DNA of 7,275 nt from Microbacteriaceae bacterium (lineage in GTDB: Bacteria; Actinomycetota; Actinomycetes; Actinomycetales; Microbacteriaceae), in assembly GCA_026785785.1 (NCBI GenBank), contig JAJAZI010000093.1, forward strand, positions 1-7,275, given 5' to 3'. Below, one piece after another: positions 7,001-7,275 of this stretch (its first letter is position 1; the number at the start of each line of letters is the position of its first letter). Below the pieces are notes generated by a model. That model did not search any database. It was not told the origin of the DNA and saw nothing but the letters and a program-made list of their open reading frames with translations. A program made the position numbers and the translations under genes.

Positions 7001-7275
7001 TAGCGGCGGTGGACGTCGAGCGGGAAATTCACCTTCCCCTCGACGGCCAGGTCATCATCTGCAAGATCGACGCCGTGTACTTCGATGGCGAGCGGTACCA
7101 GGTCGTCGACTGGAAGACCGGCAAGGCGCCGAAGGATGCCGCGGACCTCGAGCAGAAGCAGCTGCAGCTCGCGCTCTACCGGCTGGCCTACGCGAAGTGG
7201 CGCGGCATCGACCCCGATCTCATCGACGCGGTCTTCTACTTCGTCAGCGACGACACGATCATCACGCCGGAGCGC
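4087..7275 (+). CDS. adnB: AdnB subunit of AdnAB, lead motor and nuclease, C-terminus beyond window
   Basis: An uninterrupted frame runs from GTG 4087 to the right edge (1063 codons, no stop seen). The start overlaps the adnA stop by 8 bp. AdnB is the main ATP-driven translocase and a nuclease subunit of AdnAB. All UvrD-type motifs are intact: Q motif PTEQQ (33-37, Q36), Walker A AGAGSGKT (52-59), motif Ia LTFTRKAA (83-90), motif II LLDEYQDTS (286-294), motif III GDPNQSIYGWRGA (314-326), motif IV WRN (355-357), motif V TIHGAKGLE (677-685) and motif VI RRLAYVAVTRAR (761-772). The nuclease domain follows the VSASRF segment, with RRPMPERP just before GTLFHEWVE (H922), then KIDAV (D995), VDWKTGK (D1008, K1010) and Q1027-x3-Y1031. 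Mycobacterial AdnB is about 1100 residues, so only a few dozen are probably missing. The first 18 residues are Gln/Gly-rich and probably disordered. The identification is secure at family level. Confidence 0.93.
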   Translation, partial: MTDGNQQGGTQQGAGRRQVSAYDIADALRQPRPTEQQRAVIEAELAPALVIAGAGSGKTETMANRVLWLLANGHATAGQVLGLTFTRKAAGELATRIRERIAQLAEKGLVAGDYDAFDPPLVATYNSFANTIFRDNAILLGRESDGAVLGEASAWQLARRIVVASGDERLAGLGRSVDTLTKDMLTLSRAISENVVDAADVVAMAERFAAVADLPLGGTGAYAEVDKLAAKVGALPVLVELAAEFAATKRARGFVEYSDQVALALEIVRGVPTVVADFRDRYRIVLLDEYQDTSVVQTWLLAELFADHAVMAVGDPNQSIYGWRGASAANLEGFGRQFGAADASGVQQFALSTSWRNGHDILAVANAIVEPLAGESAVRVERLEASPAASDVRVEVMFEQTLAEEADAAARWLRYQFATAPGTWAKDKPAADSPPSASMLFRARKTQGVFIDALRRHGVPFHVLGVGGLLAEPEIADLVCALTVVGDPSAGSELVRLLAGAHWRVGVRDLKALGRVAAWLAGRDYAQKPLDDDLRTLLRNSVADGEGGSIVDALDFVATARPGHGALGAFSELGLTRLRSAGQTFARLRARSGLDLLDFVTFVEQELRLDIEVIANETHSLGGANMDAFFDALSGYLAVDESASLSGFLGWLREAEWRDGLAPRPEEPEPGTVQLMTIHGAKGLEHDIVVVPRMVSGELPGTPGDGYTGWLAYGTLPYEFRGDAAELPVFDWQSAETRKELVAAQKLFSEQVRARHELEERRLAYVAVTRARHALLLTGSFWASQTKPRTPSQFLLPLAESGVIGPLPEAPDEEKNPAGDVVDTLTWPLDPLGDRRVRVERAAGAVRAAAPGDEGRWARDLDLLLEERRRRLREGAVVDVPSRVSASRFKDFVTDPAAVAASLRRPMPERPYRATRLGTLFHEWVEQRYGVGGATDVIDALAREIDDDDAPVELEELDRLKRTFERSPWAGLAAVDVEREIHLPLDGQVIICKIDAVYFDGERYQVVDWKTGKAPKDAADLEQKQLQLALYRLAYAKWRGIDPDLIDAVFYFVSDDTIITPER

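Noticed and set aside
870..7275. Possibility that this is a novel two-helicase defence system
   Set aside because: Both proteins match the known AdnA/AdnB architecture and order, lie among core-type genes, and no toxin, methylase, capsid or mobile gene accompanies them.

Overview
The window is chromosomal DNA from a high-GC actinobacterium. By eye it is about 70% GC, codon third positions are overwhelmingly G or C, and GTG starts are common. Codon habits and gene order suggest Microbacteriaceae, but that family assignment is inference. The content looks like core genome. I see no transposase, integrase, phage gene, CRISPR array, tRNA or rRNA.

Layout. (1) Positions 1-183 (+): the last 60 codons of a gene whose C-terminus resembles actinobacterial ferritin-like / MiaE_2-type hydroxylases. 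(2) Positions 235-760 (-): a two-gene unit pointing toward it. A 74-residue DUF3107 protein (760-536) is followed after 10 bases by a 96-residue protein with three predicted membrane segments (525-235). The 51-bp gap between the converging genes holds an imperfect hairpin. (3) Positions 761-869: a short divergent intergenic region. On each strand a TAnnnT -10-like hexamer lies 6-7 bases before a GTG start, so both outward genes may be leaderless. (4) Positions 870-4094 (+): a UvrD-type motor fused to a RecB-type nuclease, with a degenerate motor; this is the AdnA subunit. (5) Position 4087 to beyond the right edge (+): a second motor-nuclease with intact motor and nuclease motifs; this is the AdnB subunit. 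It overlaps adnA by 8 bp and starts behind a strong Shine-Dalgarno sequence.

How the genes work together. AdnA and AdnB form the heterodimeric helicase-nuclease that resects double-strand DNA ends in mycobacteria and other Actinobacteria, the functional counterpart of RecBCD and AddAB. The tight overlap fits production of equal amounts of both subunits. A DUF3107 gene and a MiaE_2-like gene also lie in the same broad neighbourhood as adnAB in other Actinobacteria (from memory), but their functional link to DNA-end repair is unproven.

I do not see a new system. The points most worth a second look are: the eroded AdnA motor combined with loss of nearly all cysteines, so no Fe-S staple is possible; an 8-bp hairpin followed by three T's in the last codons of the DUF3107 gene, just before the membrane-protein gene; the paired leaderless-type promoters; and an apparently over-used heptamer, GCATCCG/CGGATGC.
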